A DNA stretch of 64,000 nt from Limimaricola variabilis (GCF_014195545.1 NZ_JACIBX010000016.1:1-64000); one strand, 5' to 3'. Counted from the first letter of the stretch, positions 33,167-42,230 are shown. Made by a program: numbers and translations. The notes: a model not told the origin generated them from the letters alone.

Positions 33167-34710
33167 GCGGTTTCTCCGTATCCGGCGGCGGCGCGCACGA
33201 GGTCCTCGGGCGTCAGCCCCTCGCGCTCGAACTCGGCGGCGATGCGGCCCTCGCGCATCACGATGACCCGGTCGGACATGCCGAGGATCTCGGGGATCTC
33301 CGAGCTGACCATGATCACCGACAGGCCCTGCGAGGCCAGTTCGGACATGAATTCATGCACGGCGGCCTTGGAGCCCACGTCGATGCCCTTGGTCGGCTCG
33401 TCGAGGATGATCACCTTAGGCGCGGTGGCGAGCCACTTGGCGATCACCACCTTCTGCTGGTTGCCGCCCGAGAGATTGCCGACCGGCTGATCAAGGCTGG
33501 CGGCGCGCAGGTCGAGCCGCTCGGTGTATTGCCGGGCCAGCGCGAACTCCTCGGCGAGCCGCAGGAAGCCGCGACGCGAGGTGCGCGAGAGCGAGGGCAG
33601 GGTGACGTTCTGGAAGATCGGCAGCGCCGTGATCGCGCCCTGCTTGCCGCGATCCTCGGGCACGTAGACGATGCCCTTGGCGACCGCCTCGGCGGGCGAA
33701 CGGATCACCGCAACCTCGTCGTCAATGCGGATCGCGCCCTTCGACGGCTTGGTGACGCCGAACAGCGCCTGCATGAACTCCGAGCGCCCGGCGCCGACGA
33801 GACCGTAGAAGCCGAGGATCTCGCCGCGCCTCAGCGTGAAGCGGATGTCCTCGAACTCGGTTGGGTGGCAGTAGCCCGACACGGTCAGCACCGGGTCGCC
33901 GATCCGGGCCTCGCGCTTGGGGAAGATCGTGTTAACCGCGCGGCCGACCATCTTTTCGACGAGCTGCGCCTCGGTGACATCGGCGATCAGCCCCGCATCG
34001 ACCATCTCGCCGTCGCGGAACACGGTGTAGCGGTCCGCGATGCGGAAGATCTCGTCGAACTTGTGCGAGATGAACAAGATCGCCTTGCCTTCGGCCTTGA
34101 GCCGGTCGACCAGCTCGTAGAGCTCCTCGATCTCGGCCCGGCTCAGCGCGGCCGTGGGCTCGTCCATCACCACGACGCGGGCCTCGACCGACAGCGCGCG
34201 GGCGATGGCGACGAGATGCTTGGAGGCGATGCCGAGGTCGCGCAGCGGCGTGTCGGGGTCCAGCCGGGCGCCGATCCGCTCGAGGATCGCCGCCGCGTCG
34301 CGCCGCGTCCGCGGCCAGTCGATCAGCCCGAACCTGCCGCGCGGCGCGTGGCCGAGAAACACGTTCTCGGCCACCGTCAGCTCGTCGAACAGCACGGTTT
34401 CCTGGTGGATCGCGGTGACGCCGGCGCGAGTGGCGGAAAGCGCTGTGGGAAAGCGGGTGGGCGCGCCGTCGAGCCGGATCTCGCCGGCGTCGGGCTGGTA
34501 GATGCCGGTCAGGACCTTGACCAGCGTCGACTTGCCGGCGCCGTTCTCGCCGATCAGCGCGGTGACCTGTCCGGGATGGAGCGCCAGCGCGACATCGCCG
34601 AGCGCCCGCACGCCTGGGAAGGTCTTGGTGATGCCGCGCAGCTCCAGCACTGGGGCCGCGCCTGTGGCCGGTTCGGGCGGCGGGACGGTGTCGGGGGCTT
34701 GGTGCAACAT
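33163..34710 (-). CDS. rhaT: Rhamnose ABC transporter ATP-binding protein (two ATPase domains)
   Basis: This 515-aa fused double ATPase is of the RbsA/XylG class. The first domain has Walker A GENGAGKST (54-62) and Walker B VVVMDEPTAAL, with a divergent signature (ASKHLVAIARAL). The second has the degenerate Walker A GLVGAGRSE, the signature LSGGNQQKVVIAKWL and IILDEPTKGIDVGSK. This asymmetry is normal for CUT2 ATPases. The first 20 residues are proline-rich. It follows rhaS after a gap with a strong hairpin. Confidence 0.93.
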   Translation of the reverse strand: MLHQAPDTVPPPEPATGAAPVLELRGITKTFPGVRALGDVALALHPGQVTALIGENGAGKSTLVKVLTGIYQPDAGEIRLDGAPTRFPTALSATRAGVTAIHQETVLFDELTVAENVFLGHAPRGRFGLIDWPRTRRDAAAILERIGARLDPDTPLRDLGIASKHLVAIARALSVEARVVVMDEPTAALSRAEIEELYELVDRLKAEGKAILFISHKFDEIFRIADRYTVFRDGEMVDAGLIADVTEAQLVEKMVGRAVNTIFPKREARIGDPVLTVSGYCHPTEFEDIRFTLRRGEILGFYGLVGAGRSEFMQALFGVTKPSKGAIRIDDEVAVIRSPAEAVAKGIVYVPEDRGKQGAITALPIFQNVTLPSLSRTSRRGFLRLAEEFALARQYTERLDLRAASLDQPVGNLSGGNQQKVVIAKWLATAPKVIILDEPTKGIDVGSKAAVHEFMSELASQGLSVIMVSSEIPEILGMSDRVIVMREGRIAAEFEREGLTPEDLVRAAAGYGETA

Positions 34711-34737
34711 GGCCTCGGTCCTCGGGATAAGGAGGGG

Positions 34738-34763
34738 GCGCGGGCCCGGTGCGGGGCCCGCGC
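34738..34763 (-). terminator. Intercistronic hairpin between rhaS and rhaT
   Basis: GCGCGGGCCC pairs perfectly with GGGCCCGCGC over a 6-base loop in the 102-base gap between rhaS and rhaT. There is no U-tract. It probably stabilises the rhaS message or partly stops transcription, so that the binding protein is made in excess. Confidence 0.6.
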
Positions 34764-34812
34764 GCTCGGGCGCGCGCGTGGTGGTGGAGGGAGGCGCGCG
34801 CTCCGGGGAGGA

Positions 34813-35808
34813 TCAGAAGACGCTCTTGAACTCGTCGATGTTGCTGGCGTCGTAGGTGAAGGGCTCGGACATCGCCGCCTCGTTGTTGTCGTCGAGCGTG
34901 GCGGTGCCCATGCGGCCCATGGAAATCTCGGCGCCCGGCTCGGCGGTGGCGGCTTCCGAGGCCAGCGCATGCGCGATCATCGTCGTGGCATAACCCAGAT
35001 CGACCGGGTTCCAGATCGCGAAGCTCTTCGACGCACCGCTTTCGATCGCGCCGGCCATCTCCGAGGGCAGGCCCAGACCGGTGACGTTGATCTCGCCCGC
35101 CTTGCCCGCATCCTGCACCGCTTGTGCTGCGGCGACGATGCCGACGCTCGTCGGTGCGATGATCGCGTCGAGATCGGGGTAGGACTGCATGAGGCCCTGG
35201 GCCTCGCGATAGGACTTGTCGGCGAGGTCGTCCCCATAGACCGTCGCCACCACCTCGATGTCGGGATACTGGTCCATCACCTTGCTCATCTCCTCGATCC
35301 AGATGTTCTGGTTCGTGGAGGTCGAGGTGGCGGAGAGCAGCGCCACCTGCCCGCCCTCGGGCAGCTGGTCTGCGGCGAGCTTGATGATGGTCTGGCCGAT
35401 CAGCTCGTTCGAGGAGGGCGAGAGATGCATCTCGCGGCCCTCGGGCGCGACGCCGCTGTCCCAGGAGATCACGGTGATGCCGCGCTGCATGGCGCGCTTG
35501 AGCGCGGGCACCACGGCGTCGGGGTCGTTGGCCGAGATGGCGATGGCGTCGACCTGCTGCGCGATAAGACTGTTGATCACCTCGATCTGGCCCTCGGCGG
35601 TGGTCGAGGTCGGGCCGGTGTAGATGATCTCGGTGTCACCCAGTTCCTCGGCGGCCTCCTCGGCGCCGCGGGCGGCGGCCTCGAAGAAGCCGTTGCCCAG
35701 CGACTTGACCACCAGCGCAATGCGCAGCGGCTCCTGCGCCATGGCGGTGCTGCCCATCAGCGTCGCGGCAAGCGTCAGCCCGGCGGCGAGTGTCGTCTTG
35801 ATACCCAT
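34813..35808 (-). CDS. rhaS: Rhamnose ABC transporter substrate-binding protein
   Basis: This 331-aa periplasmic protein has a signal peptide (MGIKTTLAAGLTLAATLMGSTAMA). The mature protein has the ribose-binding-protein fold: LRIALVVKSLGNGFFEAAARGAEEAA, QVDAIAISANDPDAVVPALKRA and GITVISWDSGV. The start at 35808 follows GGAGGAAGAC. It is the first structural gene after the DeoR-type regulator and belongs to rhaRSTPQUK by position and similarity. Note that rhaS here is a transporter gene, unlike E. coli RhaS (an AraC regulator). Confidence 0.92.
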   Translation of the reverse strand: MGIKTTLAAGLTLAATLMGSTAMAQEPLRIALVVKSLGNGFFEAAARGAEEAAEELGDTEIIYTGPTSTTAEGQIEVINSLIAQQVDAIAISANDPDAVVPALKRAMQRGITVISWDSGVAPEGREMHLSPSSNELIGQTIIKLAADQLPEGGQVALLSATSTSTNQNIWIEEMSKVMDQYPDIEVVATVYGDDLADKSYREAQGLMQSYPDLDAIIAPTSVGIVAAAQAVQDAGKAGEINVTGLGLPSEMAGAIESGASKSFAIWNPVDLGYATTMIAHALASEAATAEPGAEISMGRMGTATLDDNNEAAMSEPFTYDASNIDEFKSVF

Positions 35809-35848
35809 GTCTCTTCCTCCCTTGAAAAACACTTCGGCGCCGGGGCGT

Positions 35849-36655
35849 TCAGCCTGCGGCGCCCCTCTCCCTCCGCGCGGCCGAGTCTTCGGCCACGATC
35901 AGCCGCACCCCTGCCTCCTCCAGCATCCGGGCGTGGCGATCCTCGATCCGGTCGTCGGTGACGACGGTGGAAATCTTCGACAGCGGCCGCACGATCAGGC
36001 TGGTGCGGCGGCCGAACTTGGAGGCGTCTACCAGCACCACGAGCTCCTCGGCCTGACCGATCAGCTTTTCCTCGGCCTGGATGATCAGCGGGTCCGCCTC
36101 GGTGACGCCCAAGGGGCCGATGCCCTGCGCGCCCATGAACATGCGCCGCGCCTGGAAGTTGCGGGTGACGTCGTTGTCGAAGGGGGACAGGATGATGTTC
36201 TGCTCGCGATAGATCGTGCCGCCCGAGAGCATCACCGTGTTCTTGGACTGGTGCAGCAGGTGCTCGGCGATCGGGAAGCTGTTGGTGAACACCTGAAGGC
36301 GCCGGGCGGCGAGCGGATGCACCATCTGAAAGGTGGTGGTGCCGCCGTTAATGATGATTGCCTCGCCATCCTCGCACAAACCCACCGCCGCCTGCGCGAT
36401 CGCGCGCTTCTGGGCGATGTTCTGGGTGGCGTTGAGCGCGAAGGGGCGGCCAGTGAGGCCGGAAATGGTCGGCGGGGTCAGCGCCTCGGCGCCGCCGCGT
36501 ACCCGGCGCAGCTTCTTGGCCATGTGCAGCTGGGCGATGTCGCGCCGGATCGTCGCCTCCGAGGCCTCGGTCAGCTCGACCATCTCGGCCACGGTCACCA
36601 CCGGCCGGGACTGGACGGCGGAAAGAATGACGCGATGGCGTTCGGTTTCGTGCAT
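35849..36655 (-). CDS. rhaR: DeoR-family rhamnose regulator
   Basis: This 268-aa regulator has an N-terminal DeoR winged helix (HRVILSAVQSRPVVTVAEMVEL, SEATIRRDIAQLHMAKKLRRVRGGAE) and a C-terminal sugar-phosphate-sensing domain (INGGTTTFQM; VFTNSFPIAEHL; SGGTIYREQNII; VLVDASKFGRR). The start at 36655 follows GGGAGGCCC; upstream frame usage is unsupported. In R. leguminosarum the DeoR-type RhaR negatively controls the divergent rha transcripts. The same layout is seen here, with palindromes at 36701-36761 between rhaR and rhaD. Confidence 0.92.
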   Translation of the reverse strand: MHETERHRVILSAVQSRPVVTVAEMVELTEASEATIRRDIAQLHMAKKLRRVRGGAEALTPPTISGLTGRPFALNATQNIAQKRAIAQAAVGLCEDGEAIIINGGTTTFQMVHPLAARRLQVFTNSFPIAEHLLHQSKNTVMLSGGTIYREQNIILSPFDNDVTRNFQARRMFMGAQGIGPLGVTEADPLIIQAEEKLIGQAEELVVLVDASKFGRRTSLIVRPLSKISTVVTDDRIEDRHARMLEEAGVRLIVAEDSAARRERGAAG

Positions 36656-36700
36656 GAAGGGCCTCCCTTGCCGCTCAGACTGCGTCAGCGCGCCGCGTCT

Positions 36701-36761
36701 GTCAATCATCATCGATCAAAAATGATCGGCTATGATCATAATATGACCGATAATGATTGAC
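36701..36761. promoter_or_regulatory. RhaR operator cluster in rhaR-rhaD divergent promoter
   Basis: Outer arms GTCAATCAT (36701-36709) and ATGATTGAC (36753-36761) are a perfect inverted repeat. Nested inside are GATCA-4-TGATC (36714-36727) and the perfect palindrome TATGATCATA (36731-36740). All carry an [A/T]TGAT core. The segment is AT-rich and overlaps the likely divergent promoters. Confidence 0.65.
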
Positions 36762-36830
36762 TCATGCGCGGAGCTGAGCGACACCGGCATCTGACTGAGG
36801 GGCCGCGTTGGCCCGCAAGGGAGGATCACC

Positions 36831-38933
36831 ATGCTGCAGAAGAGCTCCGCAACACGGATCGAGAACCGCTGGGACGACAAGGCTGCCGCCGCCATGAGCG
36901 AAAGCGACAAGCTGCTCTACCGCTCCAATCTGCTCGGCTCCGACAAGCGCGTCACCAATTACGGTGGCGGTAACACCTCGGCCAAGGTGATGGATACTGA
37001 CCCGCTCACCGGCGAGGCAGTCGAGGTGCTGTGGGTCAAGGGTTCTGGCGGCGACATCGGGTCAATGAAGAAGGACGGTTTCGCGACGCTCTACATGGAC
37101 CGGCTGCGCGCGCTGAAGGGCAAGTATCGCGGGGTCGAGCACGAGGACGAGATGGTCGGCTACCTGCCGCACTGCACCTTCGCGCTGAACCCGCGCGCCG
37201 CCTCGATCGACACGCCGCTGCATGCCTATGTGCCCAAAGCCCATGTCGATCACGTCCATCCCGACGCGATCATCGCCATCGCCGCCTCGGCCGACAGCAA
37301 GGCGCTGACGCAGGAGATCTTTGGTGGTGAGATCGGCTGGCTGCCATGGAAGAAGCCGGGCTACGAGCTCGGGCTGTGGCTCGAGAAGTTCTGCCTCGAC
37401 AACCCGGAGGCCAAGGGCGTCGTACTGGAAAGCCACGGGCTGTTCACCTGGGACGACGACGCCAAGGCTTGCTACGAGACGACCTTGCGGATCATCAACA
37501 CCGCGATCGGCTGGTTCGAGGAAAAGACCGCCAACGTGCCGGCCTTCGGCGGCGCGATCCACCAATCGCTGCCTGCCGAGAAACGGCGGGCGGTGGCGGC
37601 GCGGCTGATGCCGGCGATCCGCGGCATGATCTCGAAGGAGCGGCACAAGCTCGGCCATTTCGACGACAGCGAGGCGGTGCTCGACTTCGTCAACGCCCGC
37701 GACATGCCGGGCCTTGCCGCGCTCGGCACCTCCTGTCCAGACCATTTCCTGCGCACCAAGATCCGGCCCCTCGTGGTCGATTTCGACCCAGCCGAACCGG
37801 ATGTGGAGGCGACGCTGGCGGGGCTGGAGAAGGCGATCGAGGACTACCGCGCCGATTACGCCGCCTATTACGAACGCTGCCGCCACGCGGACAGTCCCGC
37901 GCTGCGCGACCCGAACGCGGTGGTCTATCTCGTGCCCGGCGTCGGCATGATCACCTTTGCGCTCGACCGCGCCACGGCGCGGATCTCGGGCGAGTTCTAC
38001 GTGAACGCCATCAACGTGATGCGCGGCGCCAGCGCGGTCAGCGAGTATCGCGGCCTGCCCGAGCAGGAAGCCTTCGACATCGAGTACTGGCTTCTGGAGG
38101 AGGCCAAGCTGCAGCGCATGCCCAAGCCCAAGAGCCTCGCCGGTCGTGTCGCCGTCGTCACCGGCGGCGCCGGCGGCATCGGTGCGGCGACGGCGGCGCG
38201 CTATCTCTCCGAGGGCGCCTGCGTGATGCTCGCCGATATCGACCCGGATGCGCTGGAGAAGGCGCGCGCCGGGCTGGCGGAGACGTTCGGTCCGGACGTC
38301 GTGCGCGGCGTCGAGATGAACGTCACCGACGAGGCCGCCGTGGCCCGCGCCTACGCCGAGGTTGCCGTGGAATTCGGCGGCGTCGACATCGTGGTCTCGA
38401 ACGCCGGAATCGCGTCGTCGGCCAAGGTCGAGGACACCACGCTCGCGCTGTGGAACCGCAACATGGACATCCTGTCCACCGGCTACTTCCTCGTCAGCCG
38501 CGAGGCGTTCAAGCTCCTGAAGACCCAGGGCATCGGCGGCGCCCTGGTCTTCGTGGCCTCGAAGAACGGTCTGGCCGCCTCGCCCGGCGCCTCGGCCTAC
38601 TGCACCGCCAAGGCGGCCGAGATCCATCTCGCCCGCTGCCTCGCGCTCGAGGGCGCGCCGGACGGCATCCGGGTCAACGTGGTCAACCCCGACGCGGTGC
38701 TGCGCGGCTCCCGGATCTGGCAGGGCGAATGGCTCGACCAGCGCGCCGGCACCTACGGCACCGACAAGGAGGGGCTGGAGGAGATGTATCGCCAGCGCTC
38801 GCTCCTGAAACGCTCGGTGCTGCCCGAGGACATCGCCGAGGCCTGCTATTTCCTGGCCTCGGAGGCCAGCGCCAAGTCGACCGGCAACATCCTCAACGTC
38901 GATGCCGGCAACGTCCAAGCGTTCACGCGCTGA
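36831..38933 (+). CDS. rhaD: Bifunctional rhamnulose-1-phosphate aldolase/short-chain dehydrogenase
   Basis: This 700-aa fusion has two parts. Residues 1-430 are a class II aldolase domain with zinc-binding HVDHVHPD (138-145) and H202 in LESHGLF. Residues 435-700 are a short-chain dehydrogenase with TGGAGGIG (444-451), NAG (524-526) and the catalytic pair Y590/K594. The aldolase splits rhamnulose 1-phosphate to DHAP and L-lactaldehyde. The dehydrogenase oxidises L-lactaldehyde to L-lactate with NAD. It is divergent from rhaR, co-directional with rhaI, and preceded by GGGAGG. Fusion of the two steps is a known property of this family and avoids release of reactive aldehyde. Confidence 0.93.
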   Translation: MLQKSSATRIENRWDDKAAAAMSESDKLLYRSNLLGSDKRVTNYGGGNTSAKVMDTDPLTGEAVEVLWVKGSGGDIGSMKKDGFATLYMDRLRALKGKYRGVEHEDEMVGYLPHCTFALNPRAASIDTPLHAYVPKAHVDHVHPDAIIAIAASADSKALTQEIFGGEIGWLPWKKPGYELGLWLEKFCLDNPEAKGVVLESHGLFTWDDDAKACYETTLRIINTAIGWFEEKTANVPAFGGAIHQSLPAEKRRAVAARLMPAIRGMISKERHKLGHFDDSEAVLDFVNARDMPGLAALGTSCPDHFLRTKIRPLVVDFDPAEPDVEATLAGLEKAIEDYRADYAAYYERCRHADSPALRDPNAVVYLVPGVGMITFALDRATARISGEFYVNAINVMRGASAVSEYRGLPEQEAFDIEYWLLEEAKLQRMPKPKSLAGRVAVVTGGAGGIGAATAARYLSEGACVMLADIDPDALEKARAGLAETFGPDVVRGVEMNVTDEAAVARAYAEVAVEFGGVDIVVSNAGIASSAKVEDTTLALWNRNMDILSTGYFLVSREAFKLLKTQGIGGALVFVASKNGLAASPGASAYCTAKAAEIHLARCLALEGAPDGIRVNVVNPDAVLRGSRIWQGEWLDQRAGTYGTDKEGLEEMYRQRSLLKRSVLPEDIAEACYFLASEASAKSTGNILNVDAGNVQAFTR

Positions 38934-38955
38934 TCCGGGCAGGGGAGGAAAGACC

Positions 38956-40227
38956 ATGATCGACAAGACCATCATCGAAGCCTCGAACGACGATCGCGAC
39001 GCCGGGCTGCGCGCCGATTACGATGCGCTGGGGGAGCAACTCGACCGGCGCGGCATCGACATCGCCGCCATCAAGGCCAAAGTCGCCGGTTTCGGCATCG
39101 CGGTGCCGAGCTGGGGCGTCGGCACCGGGGGCACCCGCTTCGCCCGGTTTCCCGGGCCGGGCGAGCCGCGCCACGTGTTCGACAAGCTCGACGATTGCGG
39201 CGTGATCCACCGGCTGACCGCCGCCACGCCGCGCGTGTCGCTGCACATCCCGTGGGACGACGCGGCCCCCGCCGATCTTCTCGCCAAGGCCGAGGAGACG
39301 GGGCTCGGCTTCGACGCGATGAACTCGAACACCTTCTCGGACCAGCCGGGACAGGCGCTGAGCTACAAGTTCGGCTCGCTGTCGCATACCGACCCGGCGG
39401 TGCGGGCGCAGGCGGTGGAGCACAACCTCGCCTGCATCGAGCTGGGCCAGGCGATCGGCTCGAAGGCGCTGACGGTCTGGGTCGGCGATGGTTCGAACTT
39501 TCCCGGCCAGGCGCATTTCGCGCGGCAGTTCGACCGCTATCTCGATGCCGCCCGCCGGATCTATGCCGGGCTGCCGGAAGACTGGCGGCTGCTGACCGAG
39601 CACAAGATGTACGAGCCGGCCTTCTATTCGACGGTGGTTCAGGACTGGGGTACCAACTACCTGATCGCGACCGAGCTGGGGGAGCGGGCGCAATGCCTCG
39701 TCGATCTCGGCCACCACGCGCCCAACGTCAATATCGAGATGATCGTCGCGCGGCTGGCGCGGTTCGGCAAGCTGGGCGGCTTCCACTTCAACGATAGCAA
39801 GTATGGCGACGACGATCTCGACACCGGCTCGATCGACCCCTACCGGCTGTTCCTGGTCTTCAACGAGCTGGTCGAGGCCGACGGGCCCGGCTTCGAACCG
39901 ATGCACATGCTCGACCAGAGCCACAACGTCACCGACCCGATCGAGAGCTTGATGGTTTCGGCCACCGAGGTGCAGCGCGCCTATGCGCAGGCGTTGCTGG
40001 TAGACCGCGCGGCGCTGGCCGGGTTTCAGGAAGGCAACGACGCGCTGATGGCGACGGCGACGTTGAAGCGGGCCTTCCGCACCGATGTAGAGCCGATCCT
40101 GGCGATGGCGCGGCTCGAGGCGGGGGCGGCGATCGACCCGGTGGCGGCGTTCCGCGCCTCGGGCTACCGGGCGCGGGTAGCCGAGGCGCGCCCGGCGGTG
40201 GCGGGCGGCTCGGGCGGCATCGTCTGA
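38956..40227 (+). CDS. rhaI: L-rhamnose isomerase (rhizobial type)
   Basis: This 423-aa TIM-barrel sugar isomerase of the RhaI type converts L-rhamnose to L-rhamnulose. Likely metal ligands are E215 (LTEHKMYEP), D250 (LVDLGHH), H277 (GGFHFND) and D280. The start at 38956 follows GGGGAGGAAAG, 22 bases after rhaD. It is followed by the lactate dehydrogenase gene after 1 base, indicating a single operon rhaD-rhaI-lldD. Confidence 0.92.
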   Translation: MIDKTIIEASNDDRDAGLRADYDALGEQLDRRGIDIAAIKAKVAGFGIAVPSWGVGTGGTRFARFPGPGEPRHVFDKLDDCGVIHRLTAATPRVSLHIPWDDAAPADLLAKAEETGLGFDAMNSNTFSDQPGQALSYKFGSLSHTDPAVRAQAVEHNLACIELGQAIGSKALTVWVGDGSNFPGQAHFARQFDRYLDAARRIYAGLPEDWRLLTEHKMYEPAFYSTVVQDWGTNYLIATELGERAQCLVDLGHHAPNVNIEMIVARLARFGKLGGFHFNDSKYGDDDLDTGSIDPYRLFLVFNELVEADGPGFEPMHMLDQSHNVTDPIESLMVSATEVQRAYAQALLVDRAALAGFQEGNDALMATATLKRAFRTDVEPILAMARLEAGAAIDPVAAFRASGYRARVAEARPAVAGGSGGIV

Positions 40228-40228
40228 A

Positions 40229-41455
40229 ATGCCGACCGTCACCTGCATCGAGGATCTGAAACGCCTGCACAAACGCCGGGCGCCGAAGATGTTCTTCGAC
40301 TACGCCGAATCCGGCAGCTGGACCGAGCAGACCTTCCGCGAGAACACCACGGATTTCGAGAAGATCCGGCTGCGCCAGAAGGTGGCGGTGGACATGTCCG
40401 ACCGCTCCACCGTGGGCCGGATGCTGGACCAGAAGGTGGCCATGCCGGTGGCGCTCGCCCCCGTGGGCATGACCGGCATGCAGAACGCCGACGGCGAGAT
40501 CAAGGCGGCCCGCGCGGCCGAGAAATTCGGCGTGCCCTTCACCCTCTCCACCATGTCGATCTGTTCGATCGAGGACGTGGCCGAGCACACCTCGGCTCCG
40601 TTCTGGTTCCAACTCTACGTCATGCGCGACGAGGAATTCGTCGACCGGATCATCGAGCGGGCCAAGCGCGCCGGCTGCTCGGCGCTGGTTCTCACGCTCG
40701 ACCTGCAACTCTTGGGTCAGCGGCACAAGGACCTGAAGAACGGCCTTTCCGCCCCGCCCAAGCTGACCCCGGCCACGATGCTCGACCTGTCGACCAAGTG
40801 GACATGGGGGCTGGAGATGCTGCGCACCAAGCGGCGCTTCTTCGGCAACATCGTCGGTCATGCCTCGGACGTGGAGGACACGCGCTCCTTGATGAAGTGG
40901 ACTGCCGAGCAGTTCGATCTCAAGCTCGACTGGGAGAAGGTCCGCAAGATCGCCCAGAAGTGGGATGGCAAGCTGATCCTCAAGGGCATCCTCGACGCCG
41001 GTGACGCGCGCAAGGCCGTGGAATGCGGCGCCGACGCCATCGTCGTGTCGAACCATGGTGGCCGGCAGCTCGACGGCGCGCTCTCCTCGATCCGCATCCT
41101 CCCTTCCATCGTGCGCGAGGTGAAGGGCGAGACGGAGATCTGGCTCGACAGCGGCATCCGCTCGGGACAGGACGTCCTCAAGGCGCTGGCGCTTGGTGCC
41201 GACGCCACGATGATCGGCCGGGCCTGGCTCTATGGTCTCGGCGCGATGGGCGAAAAGGGCGTGACGACCGCGCTCGAGGTGATCCGCAAGGAGCTCGACC
41301 TCACCATGGCGCTGTGCGGCGAGCGCGACGTGGCCGATCTCGGCCCGCATAACCTGCTGGTGCCGCGCGACTTCGAAGGCGAGTGGCAGGAGAGCGGTGG
41401 ATCAGCCGGCGTAGCCCAAGGCTTGCGAGGCGTCCTGACTGGCCGCGCGCAATAG
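40229..41455 (+). CDS. lldD: FMN-dependent L-lactate (alpha-hydroxy acid) dehydrogenase
   Basis: This is a 408-aa TIM-barrel flavoprotein of the lactate dehydrogenase/glycolate oxidase family. Key positions are the active-site H276 and R279 in VSNHGGRQLDGA, LKGI (251-254) and DLQLLGQRHKDL (158-169). It oxidises L-lactate to pyruvate, feeding electrons to the respiratory chain. Located 1 base after rhaI, it is placed to remove the L-lactate that RhaD makes from rhamnose. Its last 18 codons overlap the 3' end of the convergent kdgR gene; that stretch has no family counterpart and is probably an appended tail. Confidence 0.88.
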   Translation: MPTVTCIEDLKRLHKRRAPKMFFDYAESGSWTEQTFRENTTDFEKIRLRQKVAVDMSDRSTVGRMLDQKVAMPVALAPVGMTGMQNADGEIKAARAAEKFGVPFTLSTMSICSIEDVAEHTSAPFWFQLYVMRDEEFVDRIIERAKRAGCSALVLTLDLQLLGQRHKDLKNGLSAPPKLTPATMLDLSTKWTWGLEMLRTKRRFFGNIVGHASDVEDTRSLMKWTAEQFDLKLDWEKVRKIAQKWDGKLILKGILDAGDARKAVECGADAIVVSNHGGRQLDGALSSIRILPSIVREVKGETEIWLDSGIRSGQDVLKALALGADATMIGRAWLYGLGAMGEKGVTTALEVIRKELDLTMALCGERDVADLGPHNLLVPRDFEGEWQESGGSAGVAQGLRGVLTGRAQ

Positions 41456-42181
41456 TCGAACGTAGTCCGGCTTGCGCGCTTCCTCGAAACGAAACAACGG
41501 AAAGGACAGGCTGATCGCGGCGACCGACTGGCCGACATGGTTGAACACCGGCGCTGCCATGCAGCGCACCCCGGCTTCGCTCTCCTCGATCTCCTCGGCG
41601 TAGCCGCGTGCGCGCGTTTCGCGCAGAGTCTCGATCAACACGCCCGGGTCGGTGATGGTGCGCGGACCGACGGGTTCGAGCGACATGCGGGCGATACGCT
41701 GCTCGATTTCTTCCTCGTCGCGCCAGGCCAGCAGTGCCTTGCCGAGCGAAGTGGAATGGAGCGGATTGCGCATCCCGAGGGTCGACTTCATCGAAAGGGA
41801 ATAGCTGGAGTCGTATTGATGAATGTAGACCACGCGCTGCTCGCGCGTGTCCATGACGCCGAGATTGACCGACTCCCCGGTCTCCCGTGCCAGCCGGCCC
41901 ATCGCCCGGTCGGCGACCCGAAGCAGATCCTCATGGCCGTTGATGGTGCGCGCGGCGAGGCTGAACAGCCCCAAGGTCAGCGCGTATTTCTCGGTCTCGG
42001 GATCCTGCTCGACATAACCCAGATCGATCATCGTCTGTAGTAGTCGATGCGCGGTGCTCTTGGACGTCATCGCCCCCTGCGCCAGATCGGCGAGACTGGC
42101 GCGCCGCGCCTTGGCCAGCGTCTCGAGCACCGAGAACACCTTCATCACGGAAGCGACGTTATCGGTCTTGGCCTGCGGCAT
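41402..42181 (-). CDS. kdgR: KdgR-type IclR-family regulator
   Basis: This 259-aa IclR-family protein is strongly similar along its length to E. coli KdgR. Matching blocks are SVMKVFSVLETLAKA, MTSKSTAHRLLQTMIDLGYVEQ, YIHQYDSSYSLSMKS, GMRNPLHSTSLGKALLAWRD, EESEAGVRCMAAPVF and AAISLSFPLFRFEE. KdgR represses pectin and uronate catabolism and is released by 2-keto-3-deoxygluconate. It is divergent from the GH105-TRAP-kduI-kduD operon and is its obvious regulator. Palindromic motifs with CGAAAAT cores lie between them. It overlaps lldD tail-to-tail by 54 bases. Confidence 0.88.
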   Translation of the reverse strand: MPQAKTDNVASVMKVFSVLETLAKARRASLADLAQGAMTSKSTAHRLLQTMIDLGYVEQDPETEKYALTLGLFSLAARTINGHEDLLRVADRAMGRLARETGESVNLGVMDTREQRVVYIHQYDSSYSLSMKSTLGMRNPLHSTSLGKALLAWRDEEEIEQRIARMSLEPVGPRTITDPGVLIETLRETRARGYAEEIEESEAGVRCMAAPVFNHVGQSVAAISLSFPLFRFEEARKPDYVRLLRAASQDASQALGYAG

Positions 42182-42190
42182 GATTCTCGT

Positions 42191-42230
42191 CCCGAAAATT
42201 ATGGAACTCCATACTGAAAATTTCGGAGAT
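42191..42230. promoter_or_regulatory. KdgR operator candidate 1
   Basis: CCCGAAAATT, a central palindrome ATGGA-AC-TCCAT (42201-42212) and GAAAATTTCGG form a near-symmetric 35-base element just upstream of the kdgR start. It is a plausible autoregulatory site. Confidence 0.4.

Noticed and set aside
33070-35961. 963-codon open frame on the plus strand
   Set aside because: It lies antisense to rhaP, rhaT, rhaS and part of rhaR, which have strong family motifs and coupled starts. Its translation is Arg/Gly/His-rich with no domain, as expected of a high-GC shadow frame.
37062-38975. 637-codon minus-strand open frame
   Set aside because: It is antisense to rhaD, whose aldolase and dehydrogenase motifs are clear.
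39929-41350. 473-codon minus-strand open frame
   Set aside because: It is antisense to rhaI and lldD and has no domain.
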